IMG/VR virus record: IMGVR_UViG_3300032285_004247
Coordinates: 1 to 23,445 of that record
Direction: 5' to 3' (one strand)
Length of the DNA: 23,445 bases
Source: a virus
In this document: positions 1 through 4,991 of the stretch, in pieces
Numbering within the stretch: position 1 is the first letter of the stretch
Layout of the letters: every line of letters begins with the position of its first letter
Translations under genes and position numbers: made by a program
Notes under the pieces: model-generated
The model's input: the letters and a program-made list of their open reading frames with translations, nothing else
Told to the model about the DNA's origin: nothing
Databases searched by the model: none

Positions 1-14
1 CACAAACATTCTCC
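1..14. repeat. Left arm of 14-bp perfect inverted repeat
   Basis: CACAAACATTCTCC here is the exact reverse complement of GGAGAATGTTTGTG at 711-724. The two arms bracket the sigma-factor gene. This arm touches the window edge, so the repeat may be longer. A related CACAAAC directly abuts a DnaA box at 794-809. Confidence 0.85.
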
Positions 15-18
15 GAAG

Positions 19-39
19 TTATCCACAGGCTGTGGATAA
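19..39. promoter_or_regulatory. Pair of opposed consensus DnaA boxes
   Basis: TTATCCACA at 19-27 and its reverse complement TGTGGATAA at 31-39 are both perfect matches to the bacterial DnaA-box consensus TTATNCACA. They lie head to head with a 3-nt gap, so the pair can also form a hairpin. They sit downstream of the leftward sigma-factor gene. Three more perfect boxes lie at 801-845. Binding of host DnaA is inferred. Confidence 0.7.
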
Positions 40-59
40 GTGGGGGCTTTCGCCCCCAC
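40..59 (-). terminator. Hairpin terminator of the leftward early operon
   Basis: A perfect 8-bp stem (GTGGGGGC / GCCCCCAC) closes a 4-nt loop, read as GAAA on the leftward transcript (a GNRA tetraloop). It begins 6 nt past the stop codon of the sigma-factor gene. No U-tract follows, so it may be a weak intrinsic terminator or an mRNA 3'-end stabiliser. Confidence 0.5.
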
Positions 60-65
60 CTCACC

Positions 66-596
66 TCACGCCCCGACTAGTTGAGCCTTTAGTTGCTTCT
101 TTGCTCGGTTGCATCGGCTCATTACTGTACCGATTGCGATTCCTTGCGCTTCTGCGCACTCCTCATAAGTGAGCCCGTCGATTGTGATTAGTATGAAAGT
201 CTCACGGATTCCCTCATTAAGGGTAGAAAGTGCGTTTTCGATCTCTGGAGAGAATTCTCCTCGGATAACCTCTGCCTCTGCACTGCGAGCGCCTTGCGCG
301 TCTAGTGCTTGAGCAACGCATTCGTCATTGCTAAGGATACGCCCGTTACCCTTGCCGAAGAGTTGCACTGTTTTCTCCGCCTTGCGAGAGGAGAAGGTGT
401 AGGTCATGTTGCGTACTGTTGCGTAAGCATAGGCGCGGAAATTGTCATTCTCGGTGAACTCGCGCTCACTATTAAGTAGGCGGATAATCGCCTCCTGTAC
501 AATATCCTCGCCATTACTGCGGTTTAAGCGTGTCGCATAGCGTACTAATTCTGCGCGCAATTCTAGAATCTGCGCCTGTACTTTCTCGTTTTGCAT
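66..596 (-). CDS. ECF-like sigma-70 family RNA polymerase sigma factor
   Basis: The 176-aa product looks like an ECF-type sigma factor, which would redirect host RNA polymerase to phage promoters. Residues about 10-70 resemble region 2: DIVQEAIIRLL followed by an aromatic-rich FRAYAYATVRNMTYTF segment. Residues about 120-172 are a convincing region 4: a LSTLNEGIRETFIL helix, then a GLTYEECAEAQGIAIGTVMSR helix-turn-helix with a basic tail. The start at 596 is chosen because AGAAAGG lies 7 nt upstream. A GTG at 656 would add 20 residues but has no Shine-Dalgarno sequence. It is the last gene of the leftward operon and is bracketed by the 14-bp inverted repeat and DnaA boxes. Direct repeats at 634-690 lie just upstream and could regulate it. 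A sigma-like DNA-binding regulator that does not bind polymerase cannot be excluded. Confidence 0.82.
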   Translation of the reverse strand: MQNEKVQAQILELRAELVRYATRLNRSNGEDIVQEAIIRLLNSEREFTENDNFRAYAYATVRNMTYTFSSRKAEKTVQLFGKGNGRILSNDECVAQALDAQGARSAEAEVIRGEFSPEIENALSTLNEGIRETFILITIDGLTYEECAEAQGIAIGTVMSRCNRAKKQLKAQLVGA

Positions 597-633
597 TTTA
601 ATGCCTTTCTGTAGGTGTACCTGATTGAACGCC

Positions 634-690
634 ACTCTACCCGAATCTATTCCCACTCTCGAACTCTCGGCTAACTCTCAGGAAACTCTC
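634..690. repeat. Iteron-like direct repeats (AACTCTC, 11-bp period)
   Basis: AACTCTC occurs at 662-668, 673-679 and 684-690, exactly 11 bp apart, so about one helical turn. The core ACTCTC also occurs at 655-660, and a variant ACTCTA lies at 634-639. On the leftward strand they read GAGAGTT. They sit immediately upstream of the sigma-factor start and next to the hairpins and DnaA boxes. They could be replication iterons or operators for a regulator stacking on one DNA face. Confidence 0.6.
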
Positions 691-710
691 AGACACGCCC
701 GACCGCGTGG

Positions 711-724
711 GGAGAATGTTTGTG
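711..724. repeat. Right arm of 14-bp perfect inverted repeat
   Basis: GGAGAATGTTTGTG is the exact reverse complement of positions 1-14. It is followed directly by TTGACA (725-730) and the tandem hairpins. A small CACGC/GCGTG hairpin (694-709) lies just to its left. Confidence 0.85.
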
Positions 725-727
725 TTG

Positions 728-765
728 ACAAAGCCTTTGGCTTTGTACAAATGCTTCGCATTTGT
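728..765. other. Two contiguous perfect hairpins of identical geometry
   Basis: Hairpin 1 is ACAAAGCC-TTT-GGCTTTGT (728-746). Hairpin 2 starts at the very next base and is ACAAATGC-TTC-GCATTTGT (747-765). Each has a perfect 8-bp stem and a 3-nt loop, and both open with ACAAA and close with TTTGT. The first overlaps TTGACA at 725-730. There is no gene on either strand between about 660 and 847. A role as terminator, protein-bound operator or single-strand initiation structure is open. Confidence 0.75.
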
Positions 766-800
766 TTAATGGTGAGGATAGGGGGGCGGCCAACACAAAC

Positions 801-845
801 TTATCCACAAGGAGGGAAGCCCCTGTGGATAAAGCCTGTGGATAA
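801..845. promoter_or_regulatory. Cluster of three consensus DnaA boxes
   Basis: Perfect boxes are TTATCCACA at 801-809, TGTGGATAA at 824-832 and TGTGGATAA at 837-845, the last two in direct repeat 13 bp apart. A one-mismatch box (TTATCCACT) at 1105-1113 lies inside a coding region. With the pair at 19-39 this makes five perfect boxes within 850 bp. The last box abuts the stop codon of the 54-aa gene. Confidence 0.72.
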
Positions 846-846
846 C

Positions 847-1011
847 TTATCTTTCGTAATAGTTATCGTGCCACGCCTCGCGGTCATATTCTATTTCCGC
901 GTCTCGCGCTTCATAACCTTGCTTGAACCCGCGCTCACGGATAGTTTCATAGAGCATTGGGATTAAGAACGGGAGAATGAAGAGGCATACGCCCCACTCG
1001 AATGTAGTCAT
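847..1011 (-). CDS. 54-aa single-pass membrane microprotein
   Basis: No family is recognised. The N-terminus carries one hydrophobic segment (residues 6-21, GVCLFILPFLIPML). After it comes a charged tail rich in Arg, Glu, Asp and Tyr ending in WHDNYYER, so the protein probably sits in the inner membrane with a cytoplasmic tail. Its ATG overlaps the stop of the upstream 96-aa gene in an ATGA arrangement, which implies translational coupling. The coding sequence keeps a continuous frame up to a TAA that lies 1 nt from the last DnaA box. Membrane-anchored early phage microproteins often block superinfection or alter host envelope functions, but nothing here identifies a target. Confidence 0.65.
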   Translation of the reverse strand: MTTFEWGVCLFILPFLIPMLYETIRERGFKQGYEARDAEIEYDREAWHDNYYER

Positions 1012-1298
1012 TGGCTTAATCCTAGTAATTCGTCAATCGCAACCTTCTGCAATCGTCGGACATATTCGCTCACTGCCATATCGCGAGCAATTTGGATATC
1101 AGAGTTATCCACTTCACACTGCCAGCAAGCGCAATCGTAATCTACCCACATGTTCACGCCGTGGATACAGTGCTGCGGGCGAAAGCCTTGCTTATAGTAA
1201 TAGTCACATTCCTTGCGGTATTCCTCGCGCCGTTGGACTAGCCACTCACGCGCTTCTTTATATAGGGGATAGATTTCTTTAGCGATAATTGGTCGCAT
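1008..1298 (-). CDS. 96-aa Cys-rich putative zinc-binding protein
   Basis: The function is unknown. The N-terminal third (residues 8-35) is a charged amphipathic helix rich in Glu, Arg and Tyr. A metal-site candidate follows: C44-x-H46, then C56-x-C58-x2-C61 within the segment CIHGVNMWVDYDCACWQC. The C-terminus is again helical. The pattern C-x-HG...W-x-DY...C...CE is familiar from small actinophage proteins of unknown role (recollection, not searched). The start at 1298 is supported by AGAAAGG 8 nt upstream, the same ribosome-binding sequence used by the sigma gene. It is the middle gene of the leftward operon and overlaps the 54-aa gene by 4 nt. Confidence 0.75.
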   Translation of the reverse strand: MRPIIAKEIYPLYKEAREWLVQRREEYRKECDYYYKQGFRPQHCIHGVNMWVDYDCACWQCEVDNSDIQIARDMAVSEYVRRLQKVAIDELLGLSQ

Positions 1299-1321
1299 GA
1301 TTTATGCCTTTCTAAGAGAGA

Positions 1322-1346
1322 GGGGAGGCGCGCCTTGCGCCTCCCC
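1322..1346 (-). terminator. Strong intergenic hairpin in the leftward operon
   Basis: A perfect 10-bp GC-rich stem (GGGGAGGCGC / GCGCCTCCCC) has a 5-nt loop. It sits between the stop of the 106-aa gene and the ribosome-binding site of the 96-aa gene. No T-tract follows on either strand. It may be a partial terminator or a processing/stability element rather than a full stop. Confidence 0.5.
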
Positions 1347-1356
1347 CTACTTCTAT

Positions 1357-1677
1357 TCAGTTGTATTCGTCGTCATATTGTTCTTGCATTTGACGATTGA
1401 ACGCGAGCATGTCACTTTCACAAGAGAAGCATAGGGGGTGACCCTCGCTCATAATGTCGGCGCTTTCGTCCTCACAAGTGAAGCATATAGCGTCGGTAGG
1501 TACAGCCTCGCGGGCTTTTGCGCGTTGGGTCTTACAACCCTCCGCTTGAGAGTGATACGGGTAAGAGGCTCGCGCCTCAATACAGATGTCACATGGTACG
1601 ACTTCATTGGGGCTAACCCAATCGCACCCGAGCCCGTCTGTATGCCCGCAACAAGGATAATCCTCGCACATGGACAT
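1357..1677 (-). CDS. 106-aa double zinc-ribbon-like protein
   Basis: The protein is dominated by cysteines in two blocks. The N-terminal block opens MSMCEDYPCCGH, with a GCDW and later CDIC (residues about 4-33). The C-terminal block has CFTC ... CFSC (residues about 65-90), a classical CxxC-CxxC ribbon. The N-terminal CEDxPCCGH signature recurs in small actinophage proteins of unknown role (family recollection, not searched). The C-terminus is acidic. GAAAGG lies 7 nt before the ATG. It is the first clearly supported gene of the leftward early operon. It could be a nucleic-acid or RNA-polymerase binding protein, but no catalytic motif is visible. Confidence 0.75.
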   Translation of the reverse strand: MSMCEDYPCCGHTDGLGCDWVSPNEVVPCDICIEARASYPYHSQAEGCKTQRAKAREAVPTDAICFTCEDESADIMSEGHPLCFSCESDMLAFNRQMQEQYDDEYN

Positions 1678-1719
1678 AGATAGACCTTTCGTCTAGGTAG
1701 ATGGATTTCACACTATGGA

Positions 1720-1746
1720 ATTATCAAAGAACAAGCCCGATGTCAC
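1720..1746 (-). promoter_or_regulatory. Candidate promoter for the leftward operon
   Basis: On the leftward strand GTGACA (1746-1741, five of six matches to the -35 consensus) is followed after 15 nt by GATAAT (1725-1720, five of six to -10). This lies about 45 nt upstream of the 106-aa gene. The spacer is shorter than the optimum of 17, so the call is tentative. Confidence 0.3.
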
Positions 1747-1776
1747 GGCAACAATAGAACGCGACTCTGCCTCTAT

Positions 1777-1854
1777 CTATTCCCGAGACCCCCCGAGGGT
1801 TAAGTGACATGCGCCACAGGACGGGCACCAGGGCTTACGCACCATTTTCATCAT
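1777..1854 (-). CDS. Possible 25-aa CxxCxxC microprotein
   Basis: A short leftward frame encodes MMKMVRKPWCPSCGACHLTL and five further residues. The PWCPSCGACH segment (C10, C13, C16, H17) looks like a compact metal site. No Shine-Dalgarno sequence precedes the ATG (the upstream bases are C-rich), and start codons at residues 1, 2 and 4 are equally possible. It would be the first gene of the leftward operon. The rest of 1684-1937 shows only promoter candidates. Confidence 0.3.
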   Translation of the reverse strand: MMKMVRKPWCPSCGACHLTLGGSRE

Positions 1855-1902
1855 TATGGGGGAAGGCAGTAGCTTTTTTGAACGGGGGTCGCGCTTTGTG
1901 AA

Positions 1903-1931
1903 TTGACTGATATTGCCAGTAGGTGTACGGT
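1903..1931 (+). promoter_or_regulatory. Candidate promoter for the rightward microprotein operon
   Basis: TTGACT (1903-1908) and TACGGT (1926-1931) are separated by 17 nt. The -35 is near consensus, and the -10 fits the looser actinobacterial TANNNT. The first ATG (1938) is only 6 nt past the -10, so a leaderless transcript is possible. Confidence 0.42.
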
Positions 1932-1937
1932 GCGGTA

Positions 1938-2036
1938 ATGATTATTGGACTACTGACATACATCGTTGTAATCAACACGCTAGGAATCGCCTTCGGTATC
2001 TACGGCTATGGTTCCGCTAAGGGGTGGTGGAGATGA
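1938..2036 (+). CDS. 32-aa hydrophobic membrane peptide
   Basis: The peptide starts MIIGLLTYIVVINTLGIAFG and ends in a Gly/Tyr/Trp-rich, weakly basic tail (KGWWR). Almost its whole length is one membrane segment. It opens a run of four microproteins. Its TGA overlaps the next ATG (ATGA), indicating coupling. There is no Shine-Dalgarno sequence, consistent with leaderless expression from the adjacent candidate promoter. Function is unknown; early membrane peptides of this size are plausible exclusion or host-envelope effectors, but that is only inference. Confidence 0.5.
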   Translation: MIIGLLTYIVVINTLGIAFGIYGYGSAKGWWR

Positions 2037-2158
2037 GCAAAGTAGGAGTTAAAGGATATTGCAGTGAGTGTGGGTCGTGGGCAACCGATTGTAAGACTAT
2101 AATTGTCTATAGCATTCCAGAGAAGGTCTGCGAAGATTGTCTGGGGAAGTATGAGTGA
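2033..2158 (+). CDS. 41-aa zinc-ribbon microprotein
   Basis: The protein carries CxxC at residues 10-13 (YCSECG) and a second CxxC at 33-36 (VCEDC), with an extra Cys at 20. The linker is beta-prone, typical of a minimal treble-clef or zinc-ribbon knuckle. It starts within the stop codon of the 32-aa membrane peptide (ATGA) and its end overlaps the next gene by 8 nt. No catalytic residues are visible. It could bind nucleic acid, RNA polymerase or another protein. Confidence 0.62.
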   Translation: MSKVGVKGYCSECGSWATDCKTIIVYSIPEKVCEDCLGKYE

Positions 2159-2264
2159 TTTAACTGTTCTTTGCTTTGATTGCGGCGGTAGCTACAAGGT
2201 GCCCCAAGGAACGCCTAATCCAACACAGCATTGCCCAAGATGCGATAAAGGAGTTAAGCATTAA
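2151..2264 (+). CDS. 37-aa zinc-ribbon microprotein
   Basis: CFDCGG (C8-x2-C11) and HCPRCD (C28-x2-C31) form a textbook four-Cys zinc ribbon in only 37 residues, with a basic KGVKH end. The ATG lies inside the final codons of the preceding zinc-ribbon gene (ATGAGTGA overlap), so the two are probably translated in tandem. The function is unknown. Confidence 0.62.
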   Translation: MSDLTVLCFDCGGSYKVPQGTPNPTQHCPRCDKGVKH

Positions 2265-2310
2265 CCTATTTAACTTCTACTCTAGAATTAAGCTTAAGAA
2301 GGAGTCAACT

Positions 2311-2460
2311 ATGAGATGTAACGTATGCAATGGCCGTATAAAGCCAGAAGATGCTGTGCCGGTCTCAACCGCGCAGAAGTTCTCCCTGGAGCCATTTGAA
2401 TACTCAGCACTCGTCTGTGAAGATTGCGTAGAAGACGTCTTCGAGCTAGACCTAATCTAA
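2311..2460 (+). CDS. 49-aa zinc-ribbon protein
   Basis: CNVCNGRI (C3, C6) and LVCEDCVED (C36, C39) form a four-Cys ribbon, with an acidic C-terminus. The ATG at 2311 is preceded by AAGAAGGAG at a proper spacing. A longer frame from 2176 overlaps the previous gene and lacks a ribosome-binding site, so it is rejected. It is the third successive zinc-ribbon gene in this operon. A 10-bp palindrome TTAAGCTTAA (2288-2297) lies just before the ribosome-binding site. Function is unknown. Confidence 0.7.
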   Translation: MRCNVCNGRIKPEDAVPVSTAQKFSLEPFEYSALVCEDCVEDVFELDLI

Positions 2461-2644
2461 ACAACTTAATATTGGAACGCCCAACGTTGTTTCCTACGGG
2501 ATGCATAGGGCGTATGGGGTAACCCACGGTGGGGCAGCACACTAGTTCGACAGACTGCGTTGTTGTACCCGGGGCGCATCACGACTGATGTAGCCTCGGG
2601 ATAACTTCTTTGGTGTAAGGCGTATTTTTTTTTCTCGAAGCTGT
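2461..2644. other. GC-rich, structure-prone intergenic stretch
   Basis: No convincing gene lies here on either strand. Between about 2516 and 2576 a GGGTA / TACCC pairing encloses CCCA-CGG-TGGG and a GCAG...CTGC stem, and CATCA-CGAC-TGATG follows downstream. The pattern could be a folded leader or small RNA. A GTTCGAC at 2545-2551 recalls a tRNA T-loop, but no flanking 5-bp T-stem or acceptor stem fits. A T-tract (about 2627-2635) ends the stretch. Confidence 0.3.
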
Positions 2645-2650
2645 CATAAT
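2645..2650 (+). promoter_or_regulatory. Candidate extended -10, leaderless start
   Basis: CATAAT preceded by TGT (TGNCATAAT) is close to the extended -10 consensus TGNTATAAT. The ATG of the next gene (2658) starts 7 nt after it, where transcription would begin. There is no Shine-Dalgarno sequence. Both facts suit a leaderless mRNA, which is common in actinobacteria. Confidence 0.45.
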
Positions 2651-2657
2651 TCCTGGC

Positions 2658-2894
2658 ATGAGATTCGTAAGCTGGTTATGGGAGCAGTTGGATACCAGCG
2701 GCCCCTCCTCGACATTTGCAAAGATTTGCTGGGATGACGTTAATAATGGGTGCGCGCACGCAAAGTTTGACGCCAATCAATGGTTAAGCCATTTTAAAGA
2801 TAAACATTCTGAGAAGATTGACCTATTGACAGAGCTACTTCTTGCTACGTACTTAGAATACATGGGGGACTCTAGACATGCTAAAAAGATGTGA
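2658..2894 (+). CDS. Hypothetical 78-aa protein
   Basis: The protein has a W-rich N-terminus (MRFVSWLWEQLD), a central CWDDVNNGCAH segment and a helical C-terminal half ending in a Lys-rich KHAKKM-type tail. The helical layout and the order W..L...D..S..AK.....N faintly recall YozE SAM-like small domains, but this is weak. The start at 2658 fits the adjacent -10 element as a leaderless gene. Its end overlaps the next 29-aa frame by 17 nt. Confidence 0.62.
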   Translation: MRFVSWLWEQLDTSGPSSTFAKICWDDVNNGCAHAKFDANQWLSHFKDKHSEKIDLLTELLLATYLEYMGDSRHAKKM

Positions 2895-2967
2895 TTACTG
2901 TGACCATACTTTGGAGTATGGAATTTGCGAGTACGACGATTGCAAATGTATCTGTTGGAAGGGTTGA
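2878..2967 (+). CDS. 29-aa Cys-rich peptide
   Basis: A tiny frame encodes MLKRCDYCDHTLEYG and then CEYDDCKCICWKG. Six cysteines in 29 residues (CxxC, then a C-x4-C-x-C-x-C cluster) suggest a metal-binding knuckle. It overlaps the end of the 78-aa gene and stops 3 nt before the ATG of the ParB-like gene. GGGGGAC lies about 6 nt upstream as a ribosome-binding candidate. It is short enough to be chance, but the Cys density and position match the neighbouring zinc microproteins. Confidence 0.42.
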   Translation: MLKRCDYCDHTLEYGICEYDDCKCICWKG

Positions 2968-2970
2968 GAT

Positions 2971-3312
2971 ATGAATAAAAGCGAAAGCCAATGGCAGCAG
3001 CTTGACATGTTTCGTCCGGCAAAGGATTTTAAGAATTCTTCAAACATTGATGTTGAGTTTGAACACTTAGGCAACCCCAATAAAGACAAGAATGAGATTA
3101 AAAAAGAACACACAGCTTATAAAGTTAACACTGCTAAAAAATCTGGCCTTTACGAGTCTATTAAGAAAAAAGGTGTCCGAACTTCTGTATTTCTATCTCA
3201 CTCCAAGAGATTTGGTGAAATGGTATCTGATGGCGGACACAGAGTAGCTTCAGCAACAGATATCAACCCCAATATGTTAGTGCCGGTAGAGCACGGAAAT
3301 GATGTGCCATGA
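2971..3312 (+). CDS. ParB/Srx-like domain protein (113 aa)
   Basis: Residues 60-107 read SGLYESIKKKGVRTSVFL ... VSDGGHRVASA ... LVPVEH. This is the core of the ParB/sulfiredoxin fold, with its GxHR box at 88-91 and the downstream VPV strand. The preceding LDMFRPAKDF resembles the entry segment of phage ParB-like proteins. There is no helix-turn-helix, so it is not a full partition protein. Phage ParB-like proteins can be nucleases, NTP-binding proteins or small regulators. Translation is supported by GAAGGG upstream. Its stop overlaps the next start (ATGA). The N-terminal KSESQW recurs in the 62-aa protein at 7128. Confidence 0.72.
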   Translation: MNKSESQWQQLDMFRPAKDFKNSSNIDVEFEHLGNPNKDKNEIKKEHTAYKVNTAKKSGLYESIKKKGVRTSVFLSHSKRFGEMVSDGGHRVASATDINPNMLVPVEHGNDVP

Positions 3313-3566
3313 AAGACCCAGCATTAGGTCGTACACGAGCTGAGCGCGCACTAGGTGAAGGACACCCTGGTCGCACAAAGAAGACTGCAAAGAAAGCAGT
3401 TAAGTCGCCTTTTAAAAGCCAAAATCAAAAAAGCAAATTAGAAGAGTTAAGAGTTGTACATGTTGGTCAGTATGACGGGCCAAAGGCTTCCTATGGACGA
3501 TACAATGTATCTAAGACTGCATCTGATGGGTTGAACCGTCAGAAGCGCAATATGGACGCGAGGTAA
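3309..3566 (+). CDS. 85-aa basic protein of unknown function
   Basis: This highly basic protein has no family I recognise. The segment RTRAERALGEGHPGRTKKTAKKAVKSPFK (given in part) is Lys/Arg-rich, followed by a short ordered stretch (ELRVVHVGQYDGPKASYGRY) and a basic end. The composition suggests nucleic-acid or virion-DNA binding. The ATG overlaps the preceding stop (ATGA). It stops 3 nt before the next gene. Confidence 0.62.
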   Translation: MKDPALGRTRAERALGEGHPGRTKKTAKKAVKSPFKSQNQKSKLEELRVVHVGQYDGPKASYGRYNVSKTASDGLNRQKRNMDAR

Positions 3567-3569
3567 GTC

Positions 3570-4991
3570 ATGAAAGCAGCTATAGACGGTGGTGGTGGAA
3601 GTAACGTAGCAACAACGGGCGTTACTAAAGTTGGCGGCTCTACTCAATTTACATCTCTTGCAGTACCTACTGCAGTAAGTCCTATAGTACCTGTCTCTGC
3701 TGCACCATCCTCATCACCTACATCTTTTATTGGGCCTATTCCAGCTACAGCAACACGCACAGCTACTGGATACACAACTGCTTCAGGTACTTCGGTAAAC
3801 CCAAATCCTACACCAGCTTGGTCTGGTTCAGCTACTGCTGCTGATAACAATGCATCTAAACTTAATACTTCTATTTTAAACTCAACACCAAGCTCTGCTA
3901 GCTCTACTGTTACATCTTATTCACCAGCTACTACACTTGCCGGTACAGTTACAAAAACTACAGCTGCACAAAGAGCTGCGGCTTCCCAACAGTTTAAAGG
4001 TTTTTTAGGTGAGTTAACAGGAGTTCCTGCTGCAGGAAGATTAGCTACAGGTAGAAGCCCACGTATTGGAGCTAGTGTTCTTCCAGGAGCTGCTGCTAAA
4101 GCTGTTGGGGTGGGTCTTGATATTGCTAGTGCGGTTCCGGTAATTGGAGCAGCAGGTAAGGGGCTTGCTGCTGTAGGTGCTTTAGGAAAAACAGCTAAGG
4201 CTGTCGGAGCTGCTGACGCTGCACTAAAGGGAGGTAAAGCTCTTAAGGATGTAACTGGTACAAAAATAGCTCCTATTGCCGCAGCGGCTACCCTTGCAGT
4301 TTCCCCTGTAACCCATGCCGCATATGATGTTGGAAAAGCTACAACAGCTATTACTCAAACAGCTAAAGCCGGTAAAGCTGCAAAGACAATTGATACTTTT
4401 GTTCCAAGTGCCGCTAAAGCAGCTTCAAAAGAAACTTCTTCTATAGCTAAGTCAGTTGAAGCTGCACCTAAGAAAGTCTCTACTACAGAGTTTAGCGCAG
4501 CAACTAAAGCAAAAACCGCTGATGCTGTTGCTAAAGCAAAGACAGTATCTTCTGTTGTTACTGCAAGTAAAGCTGGAGCTTCAACTAATACAAAAGTAAA
4601 AGCTCCTACATCTACAGCGGATGCGGCTTACTATCAAGCAAAAGCTAACGATAATAAAACAAGTAACTTTAACAATGAAATAAATAAAAGTAAAGAGGGT
4701 AAGGGCGGCAGTAAAGTAGATAAACCAGGTACGGGCATTGATTATGGGTTTAAAGGTAAAAAAGCTGGAGACAACGATATTGTAAAAGCGCAGGATGGGC
4801 AAGCTGATGTTGTAAATGATGTTATTAATTATAAAAAACCTTTTGAGGCTAACCAAGTGTCTGATGGGGGCGATGGCGGTACAAATAAAGAGCCAACCCC
4901 TAAAGAAAAAGAAAAAACTAAAAAACGTCGTATCCCACACGTTAAGATAAAGGGTCAAGGCGGCCAGTGGAGACCGAGCTCAATTGTATGA
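3570..4991 (+). CDS. Large Ala/Thr/Ser/Lys-rich protein (473 aa)
   Basis: No known family is recognised. Residues 1-130 are a Ser/Thr/Pro/Gly/Ala-rich, probably disordered arm. Residues about 165-275 contain hydrophobic Ala/Gly-rich stretches (GVGLDIASAVPVIGAAGKGL and IAPIAAAATLAVSPVTHA) that could be membrane-active helices. The next 150 residues alternate Ala with Lys (AKAKTVSSVVTASKAG). The tail is charged, ending KKRRIPHVKIKG...WRPSSIV. Disordered arm plus glycine-zipper-like helices is a layout seen in some phage ejection or internal virion proteins, so that is one possibility; a cell-surface filament is another. It begins 3 nt after the preceding stop and overlaps the next start by 4 nt. 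Synonymous codon use is very A/T-rich. Confidence 0.72.
   Translation: MKAAIDGGGGSNVATTGVTKVGGSTQFTSLAVPTAVSPIVPVSAAPSSSPTSFIGPIPATATRTATGYTTASGTSVNPNPTPAWSGSATAADNNASKLNTSILNSTPSSASSTVTSYSPATTLAGTVTKTTAAQRAAASQQFKGFLGELTGVPAAGRLATGRSPRIGASVLPGAAAKAVGVGLDIASAVPVIGAAGKGLAAVGALGKTAKAVGAADAALKGGKALKDVTGTKIAPIAAAATLAVSPVTHAAYDVGKATTAITQTAKAGKAAKTIDTFVPSAAKAASKETSSIAKSVEAAPKKVSTTEFSAATKAKTADAVAKAKTVSSVVTASKAGASTNTKVKAPTSTADAAYYQAKANDNKTSNFNNEINKSKEGKGGSKVDKPGTGIDYGFKGKKAGDNDIVKAQDGQADVVNDVINYKKPFEANQVSDGGDGGTNKEPTPKEKEKTKKRRIPHVKIKGQGGQWRPSSIV

Noticed and set aside
625-1282. Rightward frames at 625-966 and 977-1282
   Set aside because: They run opposite the well supported leftward genes, lack ribosome-binding sites and encode no recognisable protein; the first crosses the hairpins and DnaA boxes.
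1715-1807. A 30-aa rightward frame from ATG 1715
   Set aside because: No ribosome-binding site, no domain and overlap with the candidate leftward promoter; it looks like chance.
2530-2570. A tRNA around GTTCGAC at 2545-2551
   Set aside because: The flanking 5-bp stems do not pair as a T-arm, and no acceptor or anticodon stem can be fitted.
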